Assembly (NCBI GenBank): GCA_945871455.1
Contig: CAMBXJ010000121.1
Coordinates: 1-9,808, forward strand
DNA length: 9,808 nt
From: Asaia bogorensis
Lineage (GTDB): Bacteria > Pseudomonadota > Alphaproteobacteria > Acetobacterales > Acetobacteraceae
Reading direction: 5' to 3'
In this document: in pieces, positions 1 through 6,330 of the stretch
How the letters are laid out: every line of letters begins with the position of its first letter
How positions within the stretch are numbered: the first letter of the stretch is position 1
Made by a program: the position numbers and the translations under genes
The notes under the pieces: generated by a model
Told to the model about the DNA's origin: nothing
What the model saw: only the letters and a program-made list of their open reading frames with translations
Database searches by the model: none

Positions 1-180
1 TGTCCGATCGTAGGTGAGCGAAATATGGCTGGTCAGATATTCGTTCCGCCCGTGCTTCTCGCCGACCTGAATCGCCACCGGGCTCGGCACGAGGACCGCG
101 ATCCGTTTCGCGCCATCGTTGTCTCCGACGTGGTGCGCCTCATGACGCACCTCCTCCCGCGCGTGTTCCGTCGAACCCAC
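1..180 (-). CDS. Unidentified protein, N-terminal 60 codons (cut by left edge)
   Basis: An open minus-strand frame runs from a GTG at 180 to the window edge with no stop. It uses G/C-ending codons like the neighbouring real genes. The predicted 60 residues begin VGSTEHAREEVRHEAHH, followed by a hydrophobic stretch (RIAVLVPSPVAIQV) at about residues 26-39. An AGGAG on the minus strand (192-196) sits about 11 nt before this GTG, which is rather far. A second GTG at 150 has a purine-rich run directly against it, so the start is uncertain. I do not recognise the family, and no function is proposed. It diverges from the CoA-transferase gene at 246, so the short space between them would carry both promoters. 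A competing minus-strand frame from the ATG at 215 stops at 33 and reads as arginine/serine-rich shadow sequence. Confidence 0.4.
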   Translation of the reverse strand, partial: MGSTEHAREEVRHEAHHVGDNDGAKRIAVLVPSPVAIQVGEKHGRNEYLTSHISLTYDRT

Positions 181-245
181 CCTCGCGGCTTCTCCTGCAC
201 TTCTCCCTGCGCCATGGTAGCGGCACAAGAGAGAGGAAGCAGCCC
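181..245. promoter_or_regulatory. Short divergent intergenic region with RBS of the CoA-transferase
   Basis: These 65 bp separate the divergent minus-strand partial gene from the CoA-transferase. A clear plus-strand Shine-Dalgarno (GAGAGGAA, 231-238) lies 7 nt before the ATG at 246 and fixes that start. I see no convincing -35/-10 pair; promoters could overlap the start of the minus-strand gene. Confidence 0.4.
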
Positions 246-1439
246 ATGAAAGTCCTGGACGGTATTCAGGTCGTCGATCTCAGCCGCGTGCTCGCCGGCC
301 CCTATTGTGCGCAACTGCTGGCCGATTTCGGCGCCACCGTCATCAAGGTGGAAAGCCCGGAGGGTGACGAAAACCGTCGCTGGCCGCCGATGTCGCCGGA
401 TGGACAGAGCGCCAATTTCGGCTCGGTCAATCGCGGCAAGCGGTCCATGGTGCTGAACCTGAAGAACCCGGACGCGCGGGATGTGCTGAAACAGCTTGCC
501 GCCAAGGCCGACGTGCTGATCCACAGCTTCCTGCCCGACACCGCGGCTCGCCTGGGCATCAGCCTGGACGCGCTGCGGGAGGCCAATCCGCGGCTGGTGG
601 TCTGCACGATCTCCGGCTATGGCGCCGACGGGCCATTGGCGGAAAAGCGCGGCTACGACCTGATGGTGCAGGCGTTCGGCGGGGCGATGTCGACCACCGG
701 GATCGTGGATGGGCCGCCGATCCGCTGCGGGGTGTCGTTCATCGACATGTCCACCGGGATTTCCTGTTATGCCGGCGTGGTGACGGCCCTGCTGGCGCGC
801 GCCACCACGGGCAAGGGCACCTGGGTGCGTGGGTCGTTGCTGGAAACCGCGATTTCGCTGCTGGGCTACCACGCGGTGGCCTGGATGCAGGCCGGCGTGC
901 TGCCGCTGCCGCAGGGGTCCGGCAGTTGGCACCTGGTGCCGTATCAGGCGTTCATGTGCGCCGATGGCTACATGCTGGCCGGTGCTCCGAACGATGGCGC
1001 GTGGAACCGGTTCTGTGACGCGCTGGACTGGCCCGACCTGGCCGTCGATCCGCGTTTCATGGGCAATATCAAGCGGGTGGAGCAGCGCGATGTGCTGATC
1101 CCGATGCTGGAAGAACGCTTCGGCCGCCACCCCGTCGCCTATTGGGTGGAACGGTTTGAGGCGCGAGGCGTCGCGTGCTCCCCGCTGCACACGGTGGACC
1201 AGGTGATGACGCACCCGCAGGTGATCGCCAATGCGATGCGGGTGCAGGCAAAAGGCGCCGACGGCACGATGCAGGACCTGGTCGGCACGCCGTTCAAACT
1301 GGCGGAGGGCGGCGGCACCGCCGACACCGCGGCGCCGGTGCTGGGGGCGGAAACCGACGTCATTCTGGCGGAAACGCTGGGATTGTCGGCGGACCGGATT
1401 GCGACCTTGCGCAGCGGCGGGGCATTCACGTTGGGGTGA
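246..1439 (+). CDS. CaiB/BaiF (class III) CoA-transferase
   Basis: This 397-residue protein is full length for the class III CoA-transferase family, which moves CoA from an acyl-CoA donor to a carboxylic acid through an aspartyl-CoA thioester in an interlocked cytoplasmic dimer. The N-terminus (LDGIQVVDLSRVLAGPY, then LLADFGATVIKVE) is the family signature. NRGKRSMVLNLK at about 62-73 and the ISGYGADGP block near 122-130 also fit. The likely catalytic Asp is D167 in FIDMSTG, matching the family position equivalent to Asp169 of formyl-CoA transferase. The start is set by a good RBS at 231-238. It begins a plus-strand run with a Bug-type binding protein and an MFS transporter, so it probably activates an organic acid handled by them. 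The substrate cannot be read from the sequence; frc, caiB and racemase (amacr) relatives are too similar to separate by eye. Confidence 0.93.
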   Translation: MKVLDGIQVVDLSRVLAGPYCAQLLADFGATVIKVESPEGDENRRWPPMSPDGQSANFGSVNRGKRSMVLNLKNPDARDVLKQLAAKADVLIHSFLPDTAARLGISLDALREANPRLVVCTISGYGADGPLAEKRGYDLMVQAFGGAMSTTGIVDGPPIRCGVSFIDMSTGISCYAGVVTALLARATTGKGTWVRGSLLETAISLLGYHAVAWMQAGVLPLPQGSGSWHLVPYQAFMCADGYMLAGAPNDGAWNRFCDALDWPDLAVDPRFMGNIKRVEQRDVLIPMLEERFGRHPVAYWVERFEARGVACSPLHTVDQVMTHPQVIANAMRVQAKGADGTMQDLVGTPFKLAEGGGTADTAAPVLGAETDVILAETLGLSADRIATLRSGGAFTLG

Positions 1440-1548
1440 AGGCGCCGGGATCACACCTTGGGAAGCCGACGTGTCTGGTGCATCGGCCCCATCGTCGTGG
1501 TAACCTGCGGAAACCATGCGCCGGTTCGGACAGGCACCGGACGGCAAC

Positions 1549-1553
1549 GGAGG
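1549..1553 (+). promoter_or_regulatory. Ribosome binding site deciding the start of the Bug-type protein
   Basis: A GGAGG lies 7 nt before the ATG at 1561. It decides for that ATG over the in-frame ATG at 1516, which would add 15 residues in front of a normal signal peptide. The remaining space after the CoA-transferase stop (1440-1548) shows no terminator-like hairpin, so co-transcription is possible. Confidence 0.7.
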
Positions 1554-1560
1554 AAACCGA

Positions 1561-2514
1561 ATGTCCCGACTGATCAGGGCCGCCCTGCTTGCCGCGGCGG
1601 CTTTTGTTTGCCTTGCCGGCCCCGCGTCCGCCTACCCGGAAAGGCCGGTCAAGCTGATCGTCCCCTACCCGGCCGGCGGCTCCGCCGACCTCCCCGCGCG
1701 CATCTACGCCGAGGGCCTGCAACGCAAGCTCGGCAAGCCCTTCATCGTGGAGAACCGGGTCGGCGCCGCCGGCGCGATCGGCACCGAAGTCGTGGCTCGG
1801 GCCGCGGCGGATGGCTACACGATCTATTGCGGTCCCAACGCCCCGCTGGTGTTGCTGCCCCTGGTGCGGAAGCTGAACTACAAACCGTCCGACTTTGTGC
1901 CGATCGCCACATACGGGGAAGTCGTCTACGCATTCGGCGTGTTGAGCACGATGCCGGTGAACAACCTGAAAGAACTGCAAGCGCTGGCGAAAGCAAAGCC
2001 CGACCAGTTGTCCTATTCGTCCCCAGGGGCCGGCAGTTCCACCAACCTGCGCGGAGAGGCGTTCAAATCCCTGGCCGGTGTGGAGATCACGCATATTCCC
2101 TACCGCACCGGGGCCGAGGCAATCCCCGATCTGCTGGGCGGGCGGCTGGATATCATGCTCGACAACATCTACTTCCCGCAGGTGCGGGCCGGCACCGTGA
2201 AGATGCTGGGTGTTCTCAGCGACCGCCGCCATCCCGAATTTCCCAATGTGCCGACCTTCGCCGAACAGGGCTTTCCGATCGATTTGCGGGTCTGGGCAGG
2301 CTTTCTCGCCCCCGCCGGGACGCCGCAACTGGTCATCGATACCTTGGCCAAGGCGGTGAATGAACTGAACCTGGAACCGGACGTCATCGAACGGCAGATG
2401 AAGATCGGCTGGGTGCCCTATATCGCCACGCCGGCCCAACTGACCAAACAGATGGCGGCGGAGGCTGAGTCCTACGGTGCCTGGGTCAAGCGCCTGGACT
2501 TCAAGATCGACTGA
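1561..2514 (+). CDS. Bug-family (TctC-type) tripartite tricarboxylate transporter substrate-binding protein
   Basis: This is a 317-residue periplasmic binding protein. Residues 1-24 form a Sec signal peptide: RLIR, a hydrophobic AALLAAAAFVCLAG core, and a likely cut after ASA. The mature part starts YPERPVKLIVPYPAGG, the classic Bug opening, with the loop PAGGSADLPAR near 37-47. Other family blocks are VENRVGAAGAIG (63-74), SYSSPGAGSS (151-160), THIPYRTGAEAIPDLLGGRLDIMLDN (177-202 region) and LAPAGTP (about 249-255). Bug proteins bind carboxylates or related small molecules for TctA/TctB permeases. No TctA or TctB gene is present here. The next gene, 2 nt downstream, is an MFS transporter, so this is an orphan of the kind common in Bug-rich proteobacteria. 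The CoA-transferase upstream supports an organic-acid ligand. The exact ligand is unknown. Confidence 0.93.
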   Translation: MSRLIRAALLAAAAFVCLAGPASAYPERPVKLIVPYPAGGSADLPARIYAEGLQRKLGKPFIVENRVGAAGAIGTEVVARAAADGYTIYCGPNAPLVLLPLVRKLNYKPSDFVPIATYGEVVYAFGVLSTMPVNNLKELQALAKAKPDQLSYSSPGAGSSTNLRGEAFKSLAGVEITHIPYRTGAEAIPDLLGGRLDIMLDNIYFPQVRAGTVKMLGVLSDRRHPEFPNVPTFAEQGFPIDLRVWAGFLAPAGTPQLVIDTLAKAVNELNLEPDVIERQMKIGWVPYIATPAQLTKQMAAEAESYGAWVKRLDFKID

Positions 2515-2516
2515 CC

Positions 2517-4067
2517 GTGGCCGAGTCAGAGCCGGCGGTTCCACCCCGGGAACAGCCCACGGAACCCGCCGGACTGATGAGCCTGACACCGCGGCAGTGG
2601 CTGGTCCTGCTGATGGTGCAACTGTCGACATTGCTGTTCGGCATGACGATCACCCTGGCCAACGTCGTGCTGCCGCAGATGCGCGGCGCGCTGTCGGCCA
2701 CTCAGGACGAGATTTCCTGGGTCATCACATTCAACCTGGTCGCCACGGCGATCGCCACCCCGATGACCGGCTGGCTGGCCAACCGGCTGGGCTGGCGGAA
2801 CATGATGCTGTTCTCGCTGCTGGGGTTTACCGTCTGCTCGTTCCTGTGTGGGCTGGCGACGAGCCTGGAAACCCTGATCCTGTTCCGCGTCGGGCAGGGA
2901 ATGTTCGGCGCGACCTTGATGCCGATGGGCCAGGCGATCCTGCTGGCGACCTTTCCACGCCACCTGCATTCCAAGGTGATGGTGATCTGGGGCTTCGGCG
3001 CCGTGTTCGGTCCAGTGTTCGGCCCGATTTTCGGCAGCATGATCGCGGAAACCTACGACTGGCGCAGCGCCTTCTTCATGATCGTGCCGCCGGGCATCGC
3101 CGCTATGGTCTGCGTCTGGTTCGCGCTGAGCGACAGGACCGCGCGCGGCTACACCCGTTTCGATTGGACCGGATTCCTGGCCCTGTCCGTGGCGATCGCA
3201 TCCATCCAGTTGATGATGGATCGGGGCCAGCGGCTGGACTGGTTCGAGTCGAATGAAATCATCATCTGTGCCTTCACCGCCGGGATCGGGATCTGGATCT
3301 TCTGTATCCATTGCCTGACGACCTCGGAGCCGTTCCTCAATCCGCGCCTCTTGCTGGATCGGAATTTCACCGTCGGGACGATGGTCGCCTTCTTCATGGG
3401 CGCGCTGAGTTTCGTCAGCCTGGTGTTGTTTCCCGGGCTGCTGCACGACCTGCGCGGCTATCCGGACAGCAGCATCGGCTTGTTGCTGTCGGCGCGCGGC
3501 TGCGGCAACTGGCTGGCGTTTCTGGTCATCGTGCCGTTCAGCCGCAGAGCTCCACGGTTGGCGGTGGCAACCGGGTTGACGTTGCAGACCCTGGCGGCGT
3601 GGGAGATGGCGCAGCTCGACATCAACATGACCGGGTTCGACGTGTTCTGGACAAATGTCTTGCAGGGGTTCGGCTTCGGCCTGGCCTATACGCCGATGAC
3701 CGTGCTGACCTTCACCACCCTGCCGCGGGAGCAAATCACCGAAGGCACCGCCGTCTTCACCCTGGTGCGCAATTTCGGCTCCAGCATCTTCATTTCCATT
3801 ACGGTGGTGTTGCTGGTGCGTTCGACATCGGTGAACTATGCCCGCCTGACGGAGTTCATCGCGCCCAACAACAAGATTCTGACCTATCCCGGTCTGCCCG
3901 ACGCCTGGACGATCGAAACCGTGAGCGGCCTGATGCGATTGTCGCGGGAAATCCAGCGCCAGTCCGCGATGATCGGCTATACAAATGCCTTCTATCTGGT
4001 TGCCGCGGTGGCGGCCGCGGCGATACCTCTGGTTTGGCTGTTGCGGGGTGCGCCGCGCGCGTCCTGA
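2517..4067 (+). CDS. DHA2-family MFS transporter (EmrB/QacA-like)
   Basis: This 516-residue polytopic inner-membrane protein should have 14 membrane segments, as in the DHA2 (EmrB/QacA) drug:proton antiporter group. Visible motifs are a motif-A-like loop GWLANRLGWRNMML (85-98), RVGQGMFGA (124-132) and an antiporter motif C, GAVFGPVFGPIFG, followed by WRSAFFMIVP (about 161-191). A hydrophilic leader of about 25 residues precedes TM1. The usual LDxTIVN aspartate of TM1 is not found (MTITLANVVLP instead), and motif A has Asn where many members have Asp. The proposed start is a GTG 2 nt after the stop of the binding-protein gene, with no clear Shine-Dalgarno, which suggests translational coupling. 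An in-frame ATG at 2577 would also keep all membrane segments. No EmrA-like membrane fusion gene is nearby. It may export a drug-like compound or move the organic acid handled by the upstream genes. Confidence 0.9.
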   Translation: MAESEPAVPPREQPTEPAGLMSLTPRQWLVLLMVQLSTLLFGMTITLANVVLPQMRGALSATQDEISWVITFNLVATAIATPMTGWLANRLGWRNMMLFSLLGFTVCSFLCGLATSLETLILFRVGQGMFGATLMPMGQAILLATFPRHLHSKVMVIWGFGAVFGPVFGPIFGSMIAETYDWRSAFFMIVPPGIAAMVCVWFALSDRTARGYTRFDWTGFLALSVAIASIQLMMDRGQRLDWFESNEIIICAFTAGIGIWIFCIHCLTTSEPFLNPRLLLDRNFTVGTMVAFFMGALSFVSLVLFPGLLHDLRGYPDSSIGLLLSARGCGNWLAFLVIVPFSRRAPRLAVATGLTLQTLAAWEMAQLDINMTGFDVFWTNVLQGFGFGLAYTPMTVLTFTTLPREQITEGTAVFTLVRNFGSSIFISITVVLLVRSTSVNYARLTEFIAPNNKILTYPGLPDAWTIETVSGLMRLSREIQRQSAMIGYTNAFYLVAAVAAAAIPLVWLLRGAPRAS

Positions 4068-4073
4068 CGCGCG
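4056..4073 (+). terminator. GC hairpin over the MFS stop codon (weak terminator candidate)
   Basis: CGCGCGT and ACGCGCG form a perfect 7-bp stem around the loop CCTG, overlapping the MFS stop codon. No T-tract follows, so it does not look like a standard intrinsic terminator. It lies in the 25-bp gap side of two convergent genes, where a bidirectional end structure would make sense. Confidence 0.25.
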
Positions 4074-4092
4074 GTCCCGGCGTATCGGCCCA

Positions 4093-5319
4093 TCACAGCG
4101 CCCCGGTTCCCCGCAGCCACTCCGCCGCGCCGAGGCCCGCCATTCGCCCGGTGCTGAAGCAGGCTTGCAGCAGATACCCACCGGTCGGCGCCTCCCAGTC
4201 CAGCATTTCCCCCGCCGCGAAGACCCCCGGGCGATTGAGCAGCATCAGCCGGTCGTCGAGCGCGTCCGCGCGCACGCCTCCGGCCGTTGAAATCGCGCGC
4301 GAAATCGGACGTGTGCCAATCAGCCGGAGGGGCAGCGCCTTGATCAGTTGTTCGAGCGGCGGCGGGGTTGGTTCGGCGTGCAGCGCTTCCTGCACCAGGC
4401 CGATCCCTTCCGGCGGCAAGCCAGCCTGTTTTCGCAGGAAGGTCGACAGCGATTGTCCACGCCGCGGCACCGCCAGCTTGCCTGCCAGCGGTTCCGTGTC
4501 CAGGTCCGGGCGCAGGTCGATGGTCAGCACCGCCGCACCATCGGCTTCGATCGCATCGCGGATCGGGGCCGACAGGGCGTAGATGGCCCCGCCCTCGATG
4601 CCGTGTTCGGTCAGCATGGCCTCCCCGCGCACGGTGCGCCCCCCGAATGTCAGCGCGACCCGTTTCAACGGATGGCCGGCAAAGCGGGCGCGGAAGATGT
4701 CCGACCAGGCCACGTCGAACCCGCAATTGGCGGGGCGGAATGGCGCCACCGCCTCCGGCAGTGCCCGCGCCCAGGCGCCGTCCGACCCAAGGCGCGGCCA
4801 GGACGCGCCGCCAAGAGCCAAGATGGTGGCATGGGGGTACGTCCGGACCGGCTCGGTCGGCGTATCGAAGCAAAGCGCGCCATCGCGATCCCACCCGGTC
4901 CAGCGGTGGCGCGGCCGGATCCGCACCCCCTGCCCCGCCAATCGCCCCAACCAGGCCCGCAGCAGCGGTGACGCCTTCATGGCGCGCGGGAACACCCGAC
5001 CGCTGCTGCCGGTGAACACCGGTTGGCCCAGCGCCTCGGCCCAGGCGACCAGCGCCGAGGGGGGAAAGGCGTCGATGGCGGCCTGAAGCCAGGGGCGGGC
5101 CGGCCCATAGCGGGCCAGGAACGCCGGAAGCGCTTCGGAATGCGTCAGGTTCAGCCCGCCCCGGCCGGCCATCAGCAGTTTCCGGCCGACAGATGGCATC
5201 TGGTCGTAAATGGTGACGGAGCATTCGGCGTCGGCGAGGACCTCCGCGGCCATCAATCCGGCCGGCCCACCCCCGATCACGGCGATTTCGGGCTTTGCGA
5301 ACTTGGGGGACGAGGACAT
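4093..5319 (-). CDS. HI0933/BaiN-like FAD-dependent oxidoreductase (TIGR03862-type flavoprotein)
   Basis: This 408-residue flavoprotein opens with a Rossmann FAD-binding site, IAVIGGGPAGLMAAEVLA (12-29). The HI0933-family block GRKLLMAGRGGLNLTH follows at 45-60, and SSGRVFPRAMKAS at 105-117. ILALGGASWPRLGSDG (166-181) is a second nucleotide-contact region, and the C-terminus carries the flavin-closing block GVFAAGEMLDWEAPTGGY (365-382). The family contains BaiN and aminoacetone-oxidase-like proteins, but for most members, including the TIGR03862-like branch this resembles, the reaction is unknown. The start is the ATG at 5319, with AGGA 7 nt upstream on the minus strand. It is convergent with the MFS gene and has its own upstream region. 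It shows no functional link to the pterin genes on the other side; that remains possible only because flavoenzymes can reduce pterins. Confidence 0.9.
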   Translation of the reverse strand: MSSSPKFAKPEIAVIGGGPAGLMAAEVLADAECSVTIYDQMPSVGRKLLMAGRGGLNLTHSEALPAFLARYGPARPWLQAAIDAFPPSALVAWAEALGQPVFTGSSGRVFPRAMKASPLLRAWLGRLAGQGVRIRPRHRWTGWDRDGALCFDTPTEPVRTYPHATILALGGASWPRLGSDGAWARALPEAVAPFRPANCGFDVAWSDIFRARFAGHPLKRVALTFGGRTVRGEAMLTEHGIEGGAIYALSAPIRDAIEADGAAVLTIDLRPDLDTEPLAGKLAVPRRGQSLSTFLRKQAGLPPEGIGLVQEALHAEPTPPPLEQLIKALPLRLIGTRPISRAISTAGGVRADALDDRLMLLNRPGVFAAGEMLDWEAPTGGYLLQACFSTGRMAGLGAAEWLRGTGAL

Positions 5320-5641
5320 GGGAAGGTCCTAGCCCCTGTGGCGGCCCTGGTCGAGCGCGGGCATCGGCGATGCTCCAACCAAGTATCTCGGCACATGGGT
5401 CTCGGTCTGGTATCGCACCTGGCATGCCACCGGCAATCTCCAGGGAGATCGCGCGGTTGCATCGCGCCCCGGACCAGCGGCCTGGGGGAGCCGAGGATTG
5501 GTCGGACGCAGAACATGACATGGCGGATTCCATCAACTTTCCGCGGGTTCGTCATCCTGAGCGTCGCAATATCGACCCCGCCACCAAATATCCTGGCACG
5601 ATACGATCGCCGCGCGCTCCGCCGAGCAACGCGGTTTGGCG

Positions 5642-5665
5642 GTGCCGCGGGGGAGCCCGCGGCGC
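5642..5665. other. Strong GC-rich inverted repeat
   Basis: GTGCCGCGGG and CCCGCGGCGC pair over 10 positions (one T-G wobble) around the loop GGAG. It is the strongest hairpin I see in the intergenic region. No T-run follows on the plus strand, so a terminator role is not supported. It could be a 5'-leader structure, a small-RNA element or a protein site. Confidence 0.4.
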
Positions 5666-5883
5666 GGATGGACGATCCGTGCGAACCATGTGTCTTCTTC
5701 CAAGAATGCAGCGCATCCTCCGGTCGATGTCAGGCTGTGTCGTCTGGGATGGGGCCGCGCGGTGGCAGGCCGGGCGCCCTAGCCGGATGGTGGCGCGCGG
5801 TGGAGACGGTCATGGCGACCATTGTTCCAACCGAGCGCCAATAGTGCGTCATGGGCTGAAACTCATCGACATTTTTACCCGCC

Positions 5884-5917
5884 AATTGCAATTCATTTGA
5901 AAGCATCTCGATACTAT
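5884..5917 (+). promoter_or_regulatory. Putative promoter with overlapping palindrome for the pterin operon
   Basis: This AT-rich stretch stands out in a GC-rich window. A TTGCAA (5886-5891) and a GATACT (5910-5915) are spaced 18 nt and each match 4 of 6 consensus positions; TACTAT at 5912-5917 is an alternative -10. The -35-like hexamer lies inside AATTGCAATT (5884-5893), a perfect 10-bp palindrome that could be an operator. Position is right: about 45 nt before the start of the first pterin gene. Assignment is from sequence only. Confidence 0.4.
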
Positions 5918-5961
5918 AGCTGCGCTCGGATGATGTGACGGAAATGTGGGTGGGACAGGAT

Positions 5962-6330
5962 ATGCTTGAAACATTTGTCGAATTCACATTCGAAGCGGCC
6001 CATCAGGTGCCGCCGCACTCAAAGCTCCATGGTCATTCGTTCCGGGTCGTCGTTTTCATGACGGGGGAGCGTGATCCGGTTTTCGGCTGGTCACACAATC
6101 TGTACGACGTCCAGGCGGCGGTGAACGAGACAAAGCAGCGCCTGAACGACTCCTATCTGAACGATATCGAGGGCTTGGAAGTGCCGTCCCTGGAAAATGT
6201 GGCCGCCTGGATCTGGGACCGTCTGGATCGGGTCGTGCCCGGCCTTGACCGGGTGCTGATCCGTCGCGGCCTCGAAGGTGCCGGGGAGGGTTGCTCCTAC
6301 TCCGGCCGCCAGCTGAAAAGCGCCGCCTGA
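5962..6330 (+). CDS. Divergent 6-pyruvoyl-tetrahydropterin synthase/QueD-like protein
   Basis: This 122-residue protein is of normal length for the tunnelling-fold PTPS/QueD family, which converts 7,8-dihydroneopterin triphosphate. It starts FVEFTFEAAH and has LHGHSF; H14, H23 and H25 are the three expected zinc ligands. YLNDIEGLEVPSLENVAAWIWD (65-86) closely follows the QueD pattern. The family Cys four residues before HGH is replaced by H19 (HSKLHGH), with a shortened loop. The Asp-His of the usual RLDHHYLND reads RLNDSYLND (N62, D63). The Glu that anchors the pterin near the C-terminus appears to be Arg (R102). So it is PTPS-like, but canonical catalysis is doubtful. The ATG at 5962 best matches family N-termini; ATG 5944 and GTG 5935 are in-frame alternatives. 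It is first in a run with folE (1-nt overlap), pointing to a dedicated pterin pathway rather than queuosine synthesis. Confidence 0.85.
   Translation: MLETFVEFTFEAAHQVPPHSKLHGHSFRVVVFMTGERDPVFGWSHNLYDVQAAVNETKQRLNDSYLNDIEGLEVPSLENVAAWIWDRLDRVVPGLDRVLIRRGLEGAGEGCSYSGRQLKSAA

Larger units (their letters stand above)
5320..5961. other. Long intergenic region between divergent genes
   Basis: About 640 bp separate the flavoprotein start (minus strand) from the PTPS-like start (plus strand). Open frames exist on both strands, but their translations are rich in Arg/Pro/Gly with no recognisable motif, no good RBS and no family resemblance. I see no tRNA. The region holds the minus-strand RBS of the flavoprotein at its left end, a strong GC hairpin at 5642-5665, and a sharp AT-rich island from about 5865 to 5920 with promoter-like hexamers. 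I found no sequence I could assign to a known riboswitch class. Confidence 0.6.

Noticed and set aside
33..1547. Long minus-strand open frame opposite the CoA-transferase
   Set aside because: It is a shadow of the coding strand in GC-rich DNA: Arg/His/Gln-rich, no motifs, while the plus strand encodes a clear family member.
1516..1560. Upstream ATG start for the Bug-type protein
   Set aside because: It would place 15 polar residues before a normal signal peptide, whereas the ATG at 1561 has GGAGG at the right distance.
2526..4181. Long minus-strand open frame opposite the MFS gene
   Set aside because: Gln/Arg/His-rich shadow sequence with no family resemblance; the plus strand is a clear 14-segment transporter.
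3992..5536. Long minus-strand frame overlapping the flavoprotein in another frame
   Set aside because: Gly/Arg/Pro-rich shadow; the real protein in this stretch is the HI0933-like flavoprotein in a different frame.
5520..5900. Plus-strand ORF beginning at an ATG in the long gap
   Set aside because: Arg/Gly-rich translation, no RBS of note, no motif; it is also not distinguishable from chance in GC-rich DNA.
5730..5906. Minus-strand 57-codon ORF (MLSNELQLAGKN start) upstream of the PTPS-like gene
   Set aside because: No Shine-Dalgarno, the second half is Pro/Arg-rich without motifs, and it covers the likely promoter of the pterin operon.
5320..5961. Possible preQ1, THF or GEMM (c-di-GMP) riboswitch before the pterin operon
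   Set aside because: I looked for the characteristic conserved cores and could not recognise any; a covariance-model search would be decisive.
6291..6329. Upstream TTG start that would lengthen folE by 13 residues
   Set aside because: It lies deep inside the PTPS-like gene; the ATG at 6330 overlapping that gene's stop is a normal coupled start.
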